DNA of 64,000 nucleotides from RZYY01 sp036794825 (lineage in GTDB: Bacteria; Bacteroidota; Bacteroidia; Bacteroidales; 4484-276): NCBI GenBank assembly GCA_036794825.1, contig DAIRGA010000011.1, positions 1 through 64,000 on the forward strand. Direction: 5' to 3'. Both the position numbers and the translations under genes were made by a program. The stretch's first letter is position 1. The number at the start of each line of letters is the position of its first letter. The notes beneath the pieces were generated by a model. The model worked only from the letters and a program-made list of their open reading frames with translations. It made no database searches and was not told where the DNA came from. Below, piece by piece: positions 9,294-17,951 of this stretch.

Positions 9294-10130
9294 ATGACGA
9301 TTGACGAAATCATCCGTGCGGCATTGGCCGAAGATATTGGCGACGGAGATCACAGCTCTCTCTCCACTATTCACTCAGATGCGCAGGGAAGAGCCAGTCT
9401 TCTGGTAAAACAAAATGGAGTGCTATGCGGGGTGGAGGTTGCCCAAAAAGTATTTGCTGCTGTTGATCCCAATCTAAATTTCCAGGTTTATCTGGTTGAT
9501 GGGAGCGAGGTAAACCCCGGCGATGTAGCTTTTTCGGTGACTGGGAGGGTGATTTCAATACTTTCCGGCGAAAGGCTGGCACTCAACTTTATGCAACGCC
9601 TTAGTGGAATTGCTACCGCTACCCGGCTGATGGTGAATGAATTGCAAGGAACAAAAACCAGATTGCTCGACACGCGTAAAACCACACCCAACCTGCGAGA
9701 ACTCGAAAAAATGGCAGTCCGTACCGGTGGAGGCGAAAATCACCGCATGGGTCTTTACGACATGATAATGATTAAAGACAACCATGTGGACTTTGCTGGT
9801 GGAATACGTCCAGCCATTGTAGCAGTTCATAAATATATGAAAGAAAAGGTATTAGATCTGAAAATTGAGATTGAAGTAAGAAATTTTGACGAGTTGCACC
9901 AGGTGATCGAAACCGGCGGAGTGAATCGGATTATGCTCGATAATTTTGGAGTGGAAGACTTAAAAAGAGCTGTTGATCTGATTGCCGGCCGTTTTGAAAC
10001 CGAAGCGTCCGGTAAAATCAACATCGGGAACATTCGAAGTTATGCCGAAACAGGTGTGGATTTTATCTCCTCCGGGGCATTGACCCATCAGATCAAAAGC
10101 CTCGATATGAGCCTGAAAGCTGAATTTTAA
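9294..10130 (+). CDS. nadC: Nicotinate-nucleotide pyrophosphorylase (carboxylating)
   Basis: NadC converts quinolinate and PRPP to nicotinate mononucleotide, CO2 and pyrophosphate in de novo NAD synthesis. The 278-residue reading from ATG 9294 (MTIDEIIRAALAEDIGDGDH) matches the normal family length and N-terminus. The frame extends 21 codons further up, but that part overlaps the promoter. Active-site motifs are present: DTRKTTP (126-132), GGGENHR with H150-R151, and IKDNH with K161-H164. The C-terminal part has the usual barrel strand motifs (IEIEVRNF, IMLDNF, DFISSGALTH). nadA and nadB are not in the window. The yihY gene follows after 18 bases and is probably co-transcribed. Confidence 0.95.
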   Translation: MTIDEIIRAALAEDIGDGDHSSLSTIHSDAQGRASLLVKQNGVLCGVEVAQKVFAAVDPNLNFQVYLVDGSEVNPGDVAFSVTGRVISILSGERLALNFMQRLSGIATATRLMVNELQGTKTRLLDTRKTTPNLRELEKMAVRTGGGENHRMGLYDMIMIKDNHVDFAGGIRPAIVAVHKYMKEKVLDLKIEIEVRNFDELHQVIETGGVNRIMLDNFGVEDLKRAVDLIAGRFETEASGKINIGNIRSYAETGVDFISSGALTHQIKSLDMSLKAEF

Positions 10131-10148
10131 CTACCAATTAATCACAAA

Positions 10149-11108
10149 TTGCTCGACCCGAATCATAAATTCCTTGCCCTGCTTGATGACCGCATCGTTA
10201 CTTTCCTGCGAAACAGCCTTGCTTTCATCATCAAAACCCTCCGAAAACTGACGATACCTGGTACCGGGAAAATGCCGGTATTCGATGTAGTGGTCTTTTT
10301 TGTAAAAGGTCTTAGGCAAGGCAGACTCACGCTAAGAGCATCTTCCATTTCTTTCGACTTTTTCCTTGCCTTGTTTCCTACCATTATTTTCTTCTTTACC
10401 GTCATCCCTTTTGTCCCCATCACCGGGTTTCAGGACGAATTGCTTCATTTTCTGGAGGATGTTATTCCGGCTACCCTTTGGATACATGTCTCCGAAACGC
10501 TTGAAGACATCATCACTCAACCACGCTCCGATCTGCTATCCCTTGGTTTTATACTGGCGCTGTACTTTTCCACCAACGGCGTCAACTCGATAATGGAGGG
10601 GTTTAATTCATCCTACCATGTCACCGAAACCAGATCATTTGTCAAACAGCGGCTGATAAGCCTTTTCCTGGTACTGGTGCAATCGGTCATGGTTATCCTT
10701 GCCATTTCGCTGTTCGTGGTAGGAGGGCGGATATTGCAGTTTTTTGTAATGCAGGGGATTCTTACTAACCACTTAACCATAACTATCATTCAGATTGTGA
10801 GGTGGTTGATGATAATCGGGCTGTTCATCTTCTCAATTTCTTTTCTCTATTATTTTGCCCCGGCCAAAAAGAAAGAGTACAAGTTCTTTTCGTTAGGCTC
10901 GATGTTTACCTCCGGGATGATGATTTTGACTACTTATGGATTCAACTTTTACATCGAGAATTTCAACCGCTATAATGCGCTTTATGGCTCTATAGGGACA
11001 CTTCTCGTGTTCCTGCTATGGGTCTATTTTAACTCCATCATTCTGCTTATCGGATTCGAGTTGAACATCAGTATCAGAAATGCCAAAAAGAAATTTATAA
11101 ATGCTTGA
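10149..11108 (+). CDS. YihY/UPF0761 family inner-membrane protein
   Basis: This 319-residue polytopic membrane protein belongs to the YihY family, formerly mis-named RNase BN. Diagnostic parts are RASSISFDFFLALFP near residue 65, then about five further membrane segments, FYIENFNRYNALYGSIGTLL near 280 and the final segment LLVFLLWVYFNSIILLIGFE. The start used is a TTG at 10149. The only later ATG (10272, MPVFDVV) would remove the region before the first membrane segment that family members normally keep (LRKLTIPGTGK). The 3' end overlaps the flippase gene by 8 bases, implying co-transcription. The molecular function of the family is unsettled. Confidence 0.85.
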   Translation: MLDPNHKFLALLDDRIVTFLRNSLAFIIKTLRKLTIPGTGKMPVFDVVVFFVKGLRQGRLTLRASSISFDFFLALFPTIIFFFTVIPFVPITGFQDELLHFLEDVIPATLWIHVSETLEDIITQPRSDLLSLGFILALYFSTNGVNSIMEGFNSSYHVTETRSFVKQRLISLFLVLVQSVMVILAISLFVVGGRILQFFVMQGILTNHLTITIIQIVRWLMIIGLFIFSISFLYYFAPAKKKEYKFFSLGSMFTSGMMILTTYGFNFYIENFNRYNALYGSIGTLLVFLLWVYFNSIILLIGFELNISIRNAKKKFINA

Positions 11109-12630
11109 TCACCTTAGAAATACGGTGAAACACACGGCGATTTACAGTCTGGGAAACCTCAGCACCAAAATCATTGGCCTGATATTACTACCGCTTTATA
11201 CTACCTACCTCACAACCGCCGAATATGGCATTTTTTCCATTTTAGAAATAACCAGCCAGTTTTTCACAACACTAGTCAGCCTGGGACTTTCAGCCGGGAT
11301 GATGCGCTGGTATGCTGTCGAAAACGACGATCGCCGCCGTAGAGTGATCGTATTTTCAACATGGGCAGCAACTTTTTTCATGGCTTTGTTGGCCAATATT
11401 GCATTTCTGCCGGCCAACAACTGGTTTTCGATGATCTTTTTCGATCGGGCTGATTTTTCCAGTTATTTCCTGCTTTTATGGATCTGGGTCGGGCTGGATG
11501 TGTTGAACCGCGTTCCTTTCGAACTTTTCAGGCTGAAGGAGAAATCACTGCTGTTCATCACGATGGTAATCATCAAGTTCACAGCGGTTTTGCTGCTCAA
11601 TATCTACTTTATTGTTTTCCTGGAAATGGGAGTTAAGGGGATTATCCTGAGTCAGGTGATTGGCAATCTGCTGGTTACGATCGGAACGTTGCCGTTTTTA
11701 CTAAAGAACACACAGTTCAGGCTCGATACCAGGATTTTGAAGGAGATCAGCCTGTTCAGCATCCCGCTCGTGTTCTCGTCGGTGGCTACTATGGCACTGG
11801 CGCTGAGCGATCGCTACCTGATCAAATATTTTCTCGACTATTCCGAAGTCGGGATATATTCGCTCGGCTATAAGGTGGCCAGTGTCATCCACATGTTTTT
11901 GGTTCAATCCTTTTTGCTGGGATTTGCCCCGCTGGCTTACAAGATTTTCGATCAACCCGAAGCCCGTCGCTATTTTGCGAGGGTTACCACCTATTTTACC
12001 TACGCCATGATCATTTTGGCGCTGCTGCTGATCTTTTATGCCAAAGAGGTGATTGCGCTCTCTTCGTCAGGAAATGAAGATTTTGTGCTGGCTTTTAATG
12101 TGATACCCTTGCTATGCCTGGCGGTGATTTTCAGAGGGTTAAACAACATCGTCTCCATGGGTCTGCACTATGTGAAAAAGACCAGATTTAACCTGCTGAT
12201 TGTAATTGTAGTGGCTGTAATTAACATCGGGATCAATTTCTTGTTGATTCCGGCTTTTGGAATTTACGGCGCCGCAACAGCCTCATTGATTGCTAATCTG
12301 CTGATGACCACTATGTTCTATATCTATTCACAGCGCTATTATCCTATTAGCTATGAATTCAGGCGGCTGTTCACGCTCTTTGCTGCAGGGATAGTTTTCT
12401 ATTTCCTTTCTGCCATCGCTGGCAAACTTGGATTTTGGGAAGGACTTGCCGCAAAAACCGTATTACTTTTCCTGTTTCCTTTAGCTTTGTACCCACTGAA
12501 TTTTTATGAAAAGGTTGAACTCGATCGCCTGAGGGGTTTCTGGAAAAGGTGGCGCAATTTCCTCAACCTGAAGGATTTCAGCGCAAATAATACCAACAAA
12601 ACCGAAGATAACAATGAACGAACGATTTGA
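11101..12630 (+). CDS. Wzx-like polysaccharide flippase (MOP superfamily)
   Basis: The 509-residue integral membrane protein has about 12-14 predicted hydrophobic segments and the N-terminal family signature TAIYSLGNLSTKIIGLILLP with TTAEYGIFSI. Family members move undecaprenyl-linked oligosaccharides or related lipids across the inner membrane. The C-terminal 35 residues are charged and cytosolic. It overlaps yihY by 8 bases upstream and gpsA by 17 bases downstream, so the three genes are translationally linked. The nearby glycosyltransferase and YfhO gene on the other strand fit an envelope-glycan neighbourhood, but the specific substrate is unknown. Confidence 0.88.
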   Translation: MLDHLRNTVKHTAIYSLGNLSTKIIGLILLPLYTTYLTTAEYGIFSILEITSQFFTTLVSLGLSAGMMRWYAVENDDRRRRVIVFSTWAATFFMALLANIAFLPANNWFSMIFFDRADFSSYFLLLWIWVGLDVLNRVPFELFRLKEKSLLFITMVIIKFTAVLLLNIYFIVFLEMGVKGIILSQVIGNLLVTIGTLPFLLKNTQFRLDTRILKEISLFSIPLVFSSVATMALALSDRYLIKYFLDYSEVGIYSLGYKVASVIHMFLVQSFLLGFAPLAYKIFDQPEARRYFARVTTYFTYAMIILALLLIFYAKEVIALSSSGNEDFVLAFNVIPLLCLAVIFRGLNNIVSMGLHYVKKTRFNLLIVIVVAVINIGINFLLIPAFGIYGAATASLIANLLMTTMFYIYSQRYYPISYEFRRLFTLFAAGIVFYFLSAIAGKLGFWEGLAAKTVLLFLFPLALYPLNFYEKVELDRLRGFWKRWRNFLNLKDFSANNTNKTEDNNERTI

Positions 12631-13612
12631 ATCCAGAAAGATATTCTTTATCGGCGCCGGCGCCATTGCCACGGCCCTTGGTAATGTACTGGTGAAAACC
12701 GGCAATATGGATGTAACCCTGATCACCATTGAGAAGGAGGTGGCCGACACCATCAACCGCGAGCATTTCAACAAAAAATACTTCCCAGCCATCCAGCTCG
12801 AAGAAAAGTTGAAAGCCTCCGCCGATTTCAGCCTGCTGAAGCAGGAGGCGATTGTATTTTTGGCAATTCCGTCGGTGGTGGTGGTCAATTTCATTGCCAA
12901 CCAGGAACTTTACCCGGGTTCAATAGTGGTAAATCTCGCCAAAGGATTCGGCAATCAGCAGCAAACCATCGTCGAGTCGTTAAAGGAGGTAATTCCAAAC
13001 AAAATCTGTTCATTGAAAGGTCCCTCGTTTGCCAGGGAGATTATCAACAACCAGCCCACCGCATTGACGCTTGGCTCAGAAGACGGCTCGCTCTACCCGG
13101 TTTTTCAGGATCTTTTCAGAGGAACCACTATTTACACCGATTATTCTGCTGATGTGCGCGGTGTGGAAATCTTAAGCATTCTCAAAAACATTTATGCCAT
13201 TGCCATCGGCGTGGTGGATGCTCAGTTTGAATCGCCCAACCTGAAGTACATGATTTTTACCAAGGCGCTATACGAAATGCGCCATGTGCTGCTGATCTTT
13301 GGAGGAAAGAAAAAAACCCTTTTCAACTACTGTGGCATCGGCGACTTTGCCCTGACAGCGCTCAACGACCTGAGCCGTAACCGTACCCTCGGATTGTTGA
13401 TTGGCAAGGGTTTCTTCACGGACAACATCTCCGAGAAAGTCGTTCTTGAGGGCCGGATTGCGGTTAACATTTTCTACAAAGAGCTGGAAGAAAAAGGACT
13501 GGATAACCATGAGTTCCCCATCATCAGCGAATTGTACAGGGTTTTCAACGAACCTTATGATATTTCGTCTTTCGTCATCAACCTGATGAAGAGTAACTTT
13601 ATTAATGGTTGA
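12614..13612 (+). CDS. gpsA: Glycerol-3-phosphate dehydrogenase [NAD(P)+]
   Basis: The 332-residue protein matches the GpsA fold. A nucleotide-binding motif IGAGAIATALG lies at residues 13-23, followed by VNLAKGFG, the substrate loop LKGPSFAREI, the catalytic Lys191 in ILKNIYAIAIG, and CGIGDFALTALNDLSRNRTLG in the C-terminal helical domain. The enzyme reduces dihydroxyacetone phosphate to sn-glycerol 3-phosphate for phospholipid synthesis. It is somewhat divergent: the usual GAGLGD is CGIGD, and the first motif has Ala at the third conserved Gly position (GxGxxA). A specialised member acting with the flippase operon cannot be excluded. It ends 3 bases from the convergent glycosyltransferase gene. 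Confidence 0.85.
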   Translation: MNERFESRKIFFIGAGAIATALGNVLVKTGNMDVTLITIEKEVADTINREHFNKKYFPAIQLEEKLKASADFSLLKQEAIVFLAIPSVVVVNFIANQELYPGSIVVNLAKGFGNQQQTIVESLKEVIPNKICSLKGPSFAREIINNQPTALTLGSEDGSLYPVFQDLFRGTTIYTDYSADVRGVEILSILKNIYAIAIGVVDAQFESPNLKYMIFTKALYEMRHVLLIFGGKKKTLFNYCGIGDFALTALNDLSRNRTLGLLIGKGFFTDNISEKVVLEGRIAVNIFYKELEEKGLDNHEFPIISELYRVFNEPYDISSFVINLMKSNFING

Positions 13613-13615
13613 TAA

Positions 13616-14911
13616 TCAGCTGATCGCGCTCAATTTTGCCGTAAGTATTTTGGTCAGGTTTCTCCTTGAGTAATCAGTTATAGTGCCGGTCGGCTTGAAA
13701 ACTCTATTTTCCATGTGATTACGATATAAAGCAGCAATCTGTTTCTCCATTTTTTCCTGATCCTCAAACCCGGCCACCAGCCCGATTTCGGTCTCTCTGG
13801 TAATTCTGGCGGCGTCTCCGTCTTCCGGGCCGATGCAGAGAATGGGTTTTCCGGAAGCCATATATTCAAAGAATTTACCGGTCAGGATCATTTTTGCATT
13901 TGGGGTTTGGTTAATCAGCAGCAAAAGCACATCGGCACTGGCTTGTTCCTGAACAACTTCATTATGAGGGAGATAATCAATAAAGTCAACAAAACTCTCA
14001 AGCTGAAATTTCTTCAAAGATTCCCGCACTGTCCAGTCAGTTTTCCCTACCAACCTGATTTTTAGGTCGCCGGCAAACTGCTGATCCTGCACAACCATCT
14101 TTTGCAATGCTTGCCAAAACGTCTCCGGATTCCTGGTTTTTACTAACGAACCGATATGCGAAATCGTAAAATTCTTCCCTTTTGGTTTTAGCACGCTCGG
14201 AACATCATCTTCATCAAATCCGTTAGTAATCACTTCATATTTCCTTGGGTAAATCCTGTTGAAGTCCGCCTTCATCCCATCCGAAATCACCACCACACTA
14301 TCCGCACTCTTAAGCACTTCCCGTTCAAGCAAATGATGCTTCTGGTCAGCGCGAGTGGTCAGCATCAGGTCGGGATAGAAATCAATATTTGTCCAGGGGT
14401 CGCGAAAATCGGCCAGCCAGGGAATCCCGGTTTTTTCTTTTACCCCTTTGGCAATCAAGTGCATACTGTGCGGTGGCCCGGTGGATATTATGACATCAAC
14501 CGGCTTATTTTTCAGATAATCAGTTAAAAACCTGATCGAAGGCTTGATCCAAAACATTCGGGCATCGGGGATGAAGAAGTTGCCCCTGATCCAGACGGAA
14601 ATTTTTTCGGTGATGGATGGGTTTTTCTTTTCGCTGAGGAATCCGGCTTTTATCGGGTCGCTCTTTTTCCGTCCAACAAACCTTTTGTATAAGCTGTAAG
14701 GCTCGTTGATGCTGGTTTTCAGGACGGTCAGATTTTTCGGAATATCCTTTTCCAGCGAATGGTCAATCGCCGGATATTCAGGATTTTGTGGTGTGTAAAC
14801 AATCGGTTCCCAGCCAAACTCCCTCAGGTATTTCACAAATTTGAGCCAACGCTGCACTCCTGCGCCACCGCTCGGCGGCCAATAGTAGGTGATAATCAGC
14901 GCTTTTTTCAT
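13616..14911 (-). CDS. Glycosyltransferase, GT4-like
   Basis: The 431-residue protein starts with the GT4 N-terminal pattern of Bacteroidota (MKKALIITYYWPPSGGAGVQ, then RWLKFVKYL). It has the central DVIISTGPPHSMHLIA and WLADFRDPWTN motifs, and in the C-terminal Rossmann half ISHIGSL, VDFIDYLPHNEV and GKFFEYMASGKPILCIG with the nucleotide-sugar-binding Glu region. Donor and acceptor are unknown. It lies 11 bases downstream of the YfhO-family gene in the same direction, so both probably contribute to one cell-envelope glycan. Confidence 0.88.
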   Translation of the reverse strand: MKKALIITYYWPPSGGAGVQRWLKFVKYLREFGWEPIVYTPQNPEYPAIDHSLEKDIPKNLTVLKTSINEPYSLYKRFVGRKKSDPIKAGFLSEKKNPSITEKISVWIRGNFFIPDARMFWIKPSIRFLTDYLKNKPVDVIISTGPPHSMHLIAKGVKEKTGIPWLADFRDPWTNIDFYPDLMLTTRADQKHHLLEREVLKSADSVVVISDGMKADFNRIYPRKYEVITNGFDEDDVPSVLKPKGKNFTISHIGSLVKTRNPETFWQALQKMVVQDQQFAGDLKIRLVGKTDWTVRESLKKFQLESFVDFIDYLPHNEVVQEQASADVLLLLINQTPNAKMILTGKFFEYMASGKPILCIGPEDGDAARITRETEIGLVAGFEDQEKMEKQIAALYRNHMENRVFKPTGTITDYSRRNLTKILTAKLSAIS

Positions 14912-14922
14912 GAAAATCGAAG

Positions 14923-17361
14923 TTACTTACCCGGTTTGAGCTTATCTTTCAACTCGTTGCCCATTGCCGCAAAAAAGATCAGGATCACCAGAAGCGAGGT
15001 GAAGAGCGAAATTTTTCCGCCGGTGTAATAGACTTTGGGTTCAAATTTCCAGATAATCTCATGATTACCAGCCGGAACCACCATCGCTCTCAAAACGTAG
15101 TTGGCTCTGAAGTAGGGCTTCTTTTCCCCGTCAATGTAAGCATTCCACCCTTTATCGTAATAAATCTCGGAGAATACCACCAGCTCATCTTCTTCAGAAT
15201 CAAATCTGTAGATGAGTTCGTTGGGTTGATAACTGGTGAGGGAAATGGTTCCCGTTACAGTATCTTTGGGCTGGAATCCGCTTAGCATTTGTTCGAACCT
15301 GCGATCCACGATAGCTGTTGACTGTGGTTCAAAATCGTTCAATGCCTCAATTTCTGCATCAGCATTTTCGACCAAATCAAATTCCTGCACAATCCAGACA
15401 TTTCCAAGGGCATTAGGGTTTACTATCGCCTGTGGCTGTTTGTTTTGGCCTTCAGTGATAAAGTATTTTGTATTCAGCATGTTAAGGACATCCATGTTGT
15501 TTTTGGAAATGTGATTGTCAATCAGCTCCTGGTAGCGGCGTAGTTTAGCTCCGTGATAACCGCCAATTGACTTATGGAAATAGGACGTGCTTGCGTCGTT
15601 GAATGGGCTTACGGTCATGTTCAACACCCTGAAATTGGGGTCTTTGTCCTGCAGTATCATCTGGTCTGCCGGTGAGGGTGTGTAGGGATTAGTCACCGAT
15701 TTTGAAGGCTCAAAATCATCGTCATTCAGATATCGCCGGTTTACAGCATACATATCTATGGTAACCAATGCAATAAGCGCTGCAAATGCAAATTCTTTCC
15801 TGATTTTGTTGAACAGCGCTACCCAGATGGCGGCAGCAGCCAGGAGAATGAAAATGAGCGAGCGGACAGCATCTGAGACGAGCAAAGCCCTGCGATCGGC
15901 AACGATTCCTTCAATCACCGACTTTGGGAATCCAGCCTGGATCAGTTGATTGTCGAAACTGGCCGAGAAACTGAAAAGGCTGCCGGAAAACAGTATGAAG
16001 AACAGCGCGATACCGCCAACGATGTAGAAAGTCATCAGCAAATGTTTGAACAGCTTTTTTCTGTCGGCATTTTTATCAAAAATCTCTTTTAGAGCCAGCA
16101 CACCGAGCAGCGGCATGGCCAGGTCGGCGATTACCAGCGTCATGGATACTGCTCTGAACTTGTTGTAACCGGGAATCCAATGCAGAAAAAATTCGGTCAG
16201 CGGCATGAAATTGTGACCCCATGCCAGCATTACCGAGAGCGCTGTGGAGGCAACAAGCCACCATTTCATCTTTCCCTTCACCACAAAAATCCCCAGCACA
16301 AAAAGGAAAACGATGATGGCGCCGGTATAAACCGGGCCGGAGGTAAAAGGCTGATCGCCCCAATAGAGCGGGATCATTTGAATGTAGTTTTTAGCATCTC
16401 TGGCCGGAATTCCCAATTTTACCAGCTCTTCGTAGGTATTTGAATCCTCGCCGGGATGCCTCATCGAGCCGCCGCCCATGAAGTCGGGGATGAGCAGGGT
16501 CATGGTTTCGGTGACCCCGTAGCTCCATTGCGTGGCATAATCAATATCAAGCCCCGAAGTGCGGTTTTCGGGGTCGTGCGTCAGTTCTGAAGGCCCGCGG
16601 ATGGTGTATTTACCGTATTCCCAGGTAGCCCAGAGGTTGGAAATATTCACGCCGAGTGCGAGAATTGCTGCAATCACAAGAACGGACGATGCTTTGAAAA
16701 ATCCCGGAAGCTCCTGTTTTTTAATACTTTCGATCAATTGAGCTATTCCCAGAATGACCACCATCAACAGCAGGTAATAGGTAATCTGCAGATGGTTGGT
16801 CATCAGTTGAAGGCTCAGAAACAGTGCCGTCATTGCTCCTCCCCAAAGGTATTTGCCTCTGAAAGTTAACAGGATACCGGCCAGAACCGGCGCCATATAG
16901 CCGATTGCGTGGGCTTTGGAGTTGTGGCCGGCCTCGATGATGATGAAAAAGTAGGAGGAAAATGCAAAGGCCACCGCTCCCAAAACTGCATGCCAGATAT
17001 TTAGCCTAAGCGTGAGCAGGAGGATAAAAAATCCAAGGAAATAAAGAAACACAAGCGAAATCGGGTAGGGGATTCCCAACTGAAATGCCTTGTCAATATG
17101 CTTCACAAGAACATGCTGGTAGATCACAGAAATCTGGTAGGCCGGCATTCCGCCAAACATCGAGTTGGTCCAAAGCGCTTCTTCACCGGTTGCTTCGCGG
17201 TAATCCACGATTTCTTTAGACATGCCGCGCCATCGCTGGATATCGTCCTGCTTGGGCAATTCGCCGTCGAGGATGGGTGAAAAATAAACGAGCATTATCA
17301 CCAGGAAAAAGAGAATGGCCGTTACATATGGCCACAACTGTTTTATCGAAAATTTATTCAT
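14923..17361 (-). CDS. YfhO-family polytopic membrane protein (GT-C-like fold)
   Basis: The 812-residue protein begins with a transmembrane helix, then the conserved periplasmic loop GELPKQDDIQRWRGMSKEI and the family motif SMFGGMPAYQ. Ten or more further membrane segments run to about residue 560, and a large soluble C-terminal domain (DKGWNAYIDGEKKPYFRANY, RAMVVPAGNHEI) precedes a last helix at ~785-805. YfhO-type proteins resemble GT-C glycosyltransferases and in Firmicutes are linked to glycosylation of teichoic acids; the substrate in Bacteroidota is not known. The DUF4834 gene lies 21 bases upstream. Confidence 0.85.
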   Translation of the reverse strand: MNKFSIKQLWPYVTAILFFLVIMLVYFSPILDGELPKQDDIQRWRGMSKEIVDYREATGEEALWTNSMFGGMPAYQISVIYQHVLVKHIDKAFQLGIPYPISLVFLYFLGFFILLLTLRLNIWHAVLGAVAFAFSSYFFIIIEAGHNSKAHAIGYMAPVLAGILLTFRGKYLWGGAMTALFLSLQLMTNHLQITYYLLLMVVILGIAQLIESIKKQELPGFFKASSVLVIAAILALGVNISNLWATWEYGKYTIRGPSELTHDPENRTSGLDIDYATQWSYGVTETMTLLIPDFMGGGSMRHPGEDSNTYEELVKLGIPARDAKNYIQMIPLYWGDQPFTSGPVYTGAIIVFLFVLGIFVVKGKMKWWLVASTALSVMLAWGHNFMPLTEFFLHWIPGYNKFRAVSMTLVIADLAMPLLGVLALKEIFDKNADRKKLFKHLLMTFYIVGGIALFFILFSGSLFSFSASFDNQLIQAGFPKSVIEGIVADRRALLVSDAVRSLIFILLAAAAIWVALFNKIRKEFAFAALIALVTIDMYAVNRRYLNDDDFEPSKSVTNPYTPSPADQMILQDKDPNFRVLNMTVSPFNDASTSYFHKSIGGYHGAKLRRYQELIDNHISKNNMDVLNMLNTKYFITEGQNKQPQAIVNPNALGNVWIVQEFDLVENADAEIEALNDFEPQSTAIVDRRFEQMLSGFQPKDTVTGTISLTSYQPNELIYRFDSEEDELVVFSEIYYDKGWNAYIDGEKKPYFRANYVLRAMVVPAGNHEIIWKFEPKVYYTGGKISLFTSLLVILIFFAAMGNELKDKLKPGK

Positions 17362-17382
17362 TGCTAATAAGTTATCGGGTAA

Positions 17383-17625
17383 TTATTTTTCTTTAATCTC
17401 TTCGTAGTCAACATCTTCGATCTCGTCCGGCTTGAATTTGCTTTGATTTCCAACTGAAGATTTGTAGTTAACAGTAACCTCGCCCTCAGGACGCGGCGCC
17501 TGATAGTTTTGCCCTTGCTGCTTTGCAATTTTCTGGATGTACCGTTTCACAATGAATGGAAACAAGTATCTCGAAATCATTTGAAAAACAACAATAAACA
17601 ATAGAAGATATAATAAAAATCTCAT
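17383..17625 (-). CDS. Small membrane protein, DUF4834-like
   Basis: The 80-residue product starts at the ATG at 17625 (MRFLLYLLLFIVVFQMISRY). The frame extends 10 codons further, but the family begins with the membrane helix. One N-terminal transmembrane helix is followed by a basic segment (VKRYIQKIAKQQ) and an acidic tail (DEIEDVDYEEIKEK). The size and layout fit DUF4834, a Bacteroidota-specific family of unknown function that often sits beside YfhO-type genes. Confidence 0.7.
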   Translation of the reverse strand: MRFLLYLLLFIVVFQMISRYLFPFIVKRYIQKIAKQQGQNYQAPRPEGEVTVNYKSSVGNQSKFKPDEIEDVDYEEIKEK

Positions 17626-17674
17626 TTTTAGCAGATTAGGTTTGCAATAATCCAAAAAGACCTGGATAAGGCTG

Positions 17675-17682
17675 CGAAAGTA
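17675..17682 (-). promoter_or_regulatory. -7 promoter box upstream of DUF4834-yfhO-GT4
   Basis: The minus strand reads TACTTTCG inside TACTTTCGCAGCC, the same word as upstream of the response regulator at 2586-2593. It is 50 bases before the ATG at 17625 and could drive the three-gene minus-strand unit. Confidence 0.4.
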
Positions 17683-17780
17683 GCTTAAATTTTGGAAACT
17701 GTAGATTGGTAGACAATCTGACGATGGTCAATAGTTTGAATTCCAGGCGATTAAGGATTCATTGCCAGAAAACTTCTATT

Positions 17781-17893
17781 GTTGAAAATCATTGTGGACC
17801 CCAACCCAAATGGGAACAATGATTTTCAACGATTTACTCCCGGAGTTTATCCCAAGAATTCGGGAGGGTGGGGTAAACAAATCGTTGAAAATC
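17781..17893. repeat. Three-armed palindromic element (GTTGAAAATC family), copy A
   Basis: Three arms carry the same word. GTTGAAAATCATTGT at 17781-17795 pairs perfectly with 17816-17830. The overlapping stretch GATTTTCAACGATTT at 17821-17835 pairs perfectly with 17879-17893. The middle arm can therefore form either of two mutually exclusive hairpins. A further imperfect palindrome (CTCCCG/CGGGAG, GTTTATCCC/GGGGTAAAC) lies between the second and third arms. This fills most of the 325-base gap 17626-17951, which otherwise contains only the promoter box at 17675. A second copy with the same arm order is at 23748-23841. Confidence 0.75.
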
Positions 17894-17951
17894 TATTTTG
17901 GTGTTTTTTCTGGTAATGACTGAGGTGAACATGCAGGTTTGATATACAGGA

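Noticed and set aside
13598..13640. Palindromic stretch (ATCAGCTGAT) at the gpsA/glycosyltransferase junction as terminator
   Set aside because: It is only a short palindrome overlapping both stop codons, with no T run; chance is sufficient.
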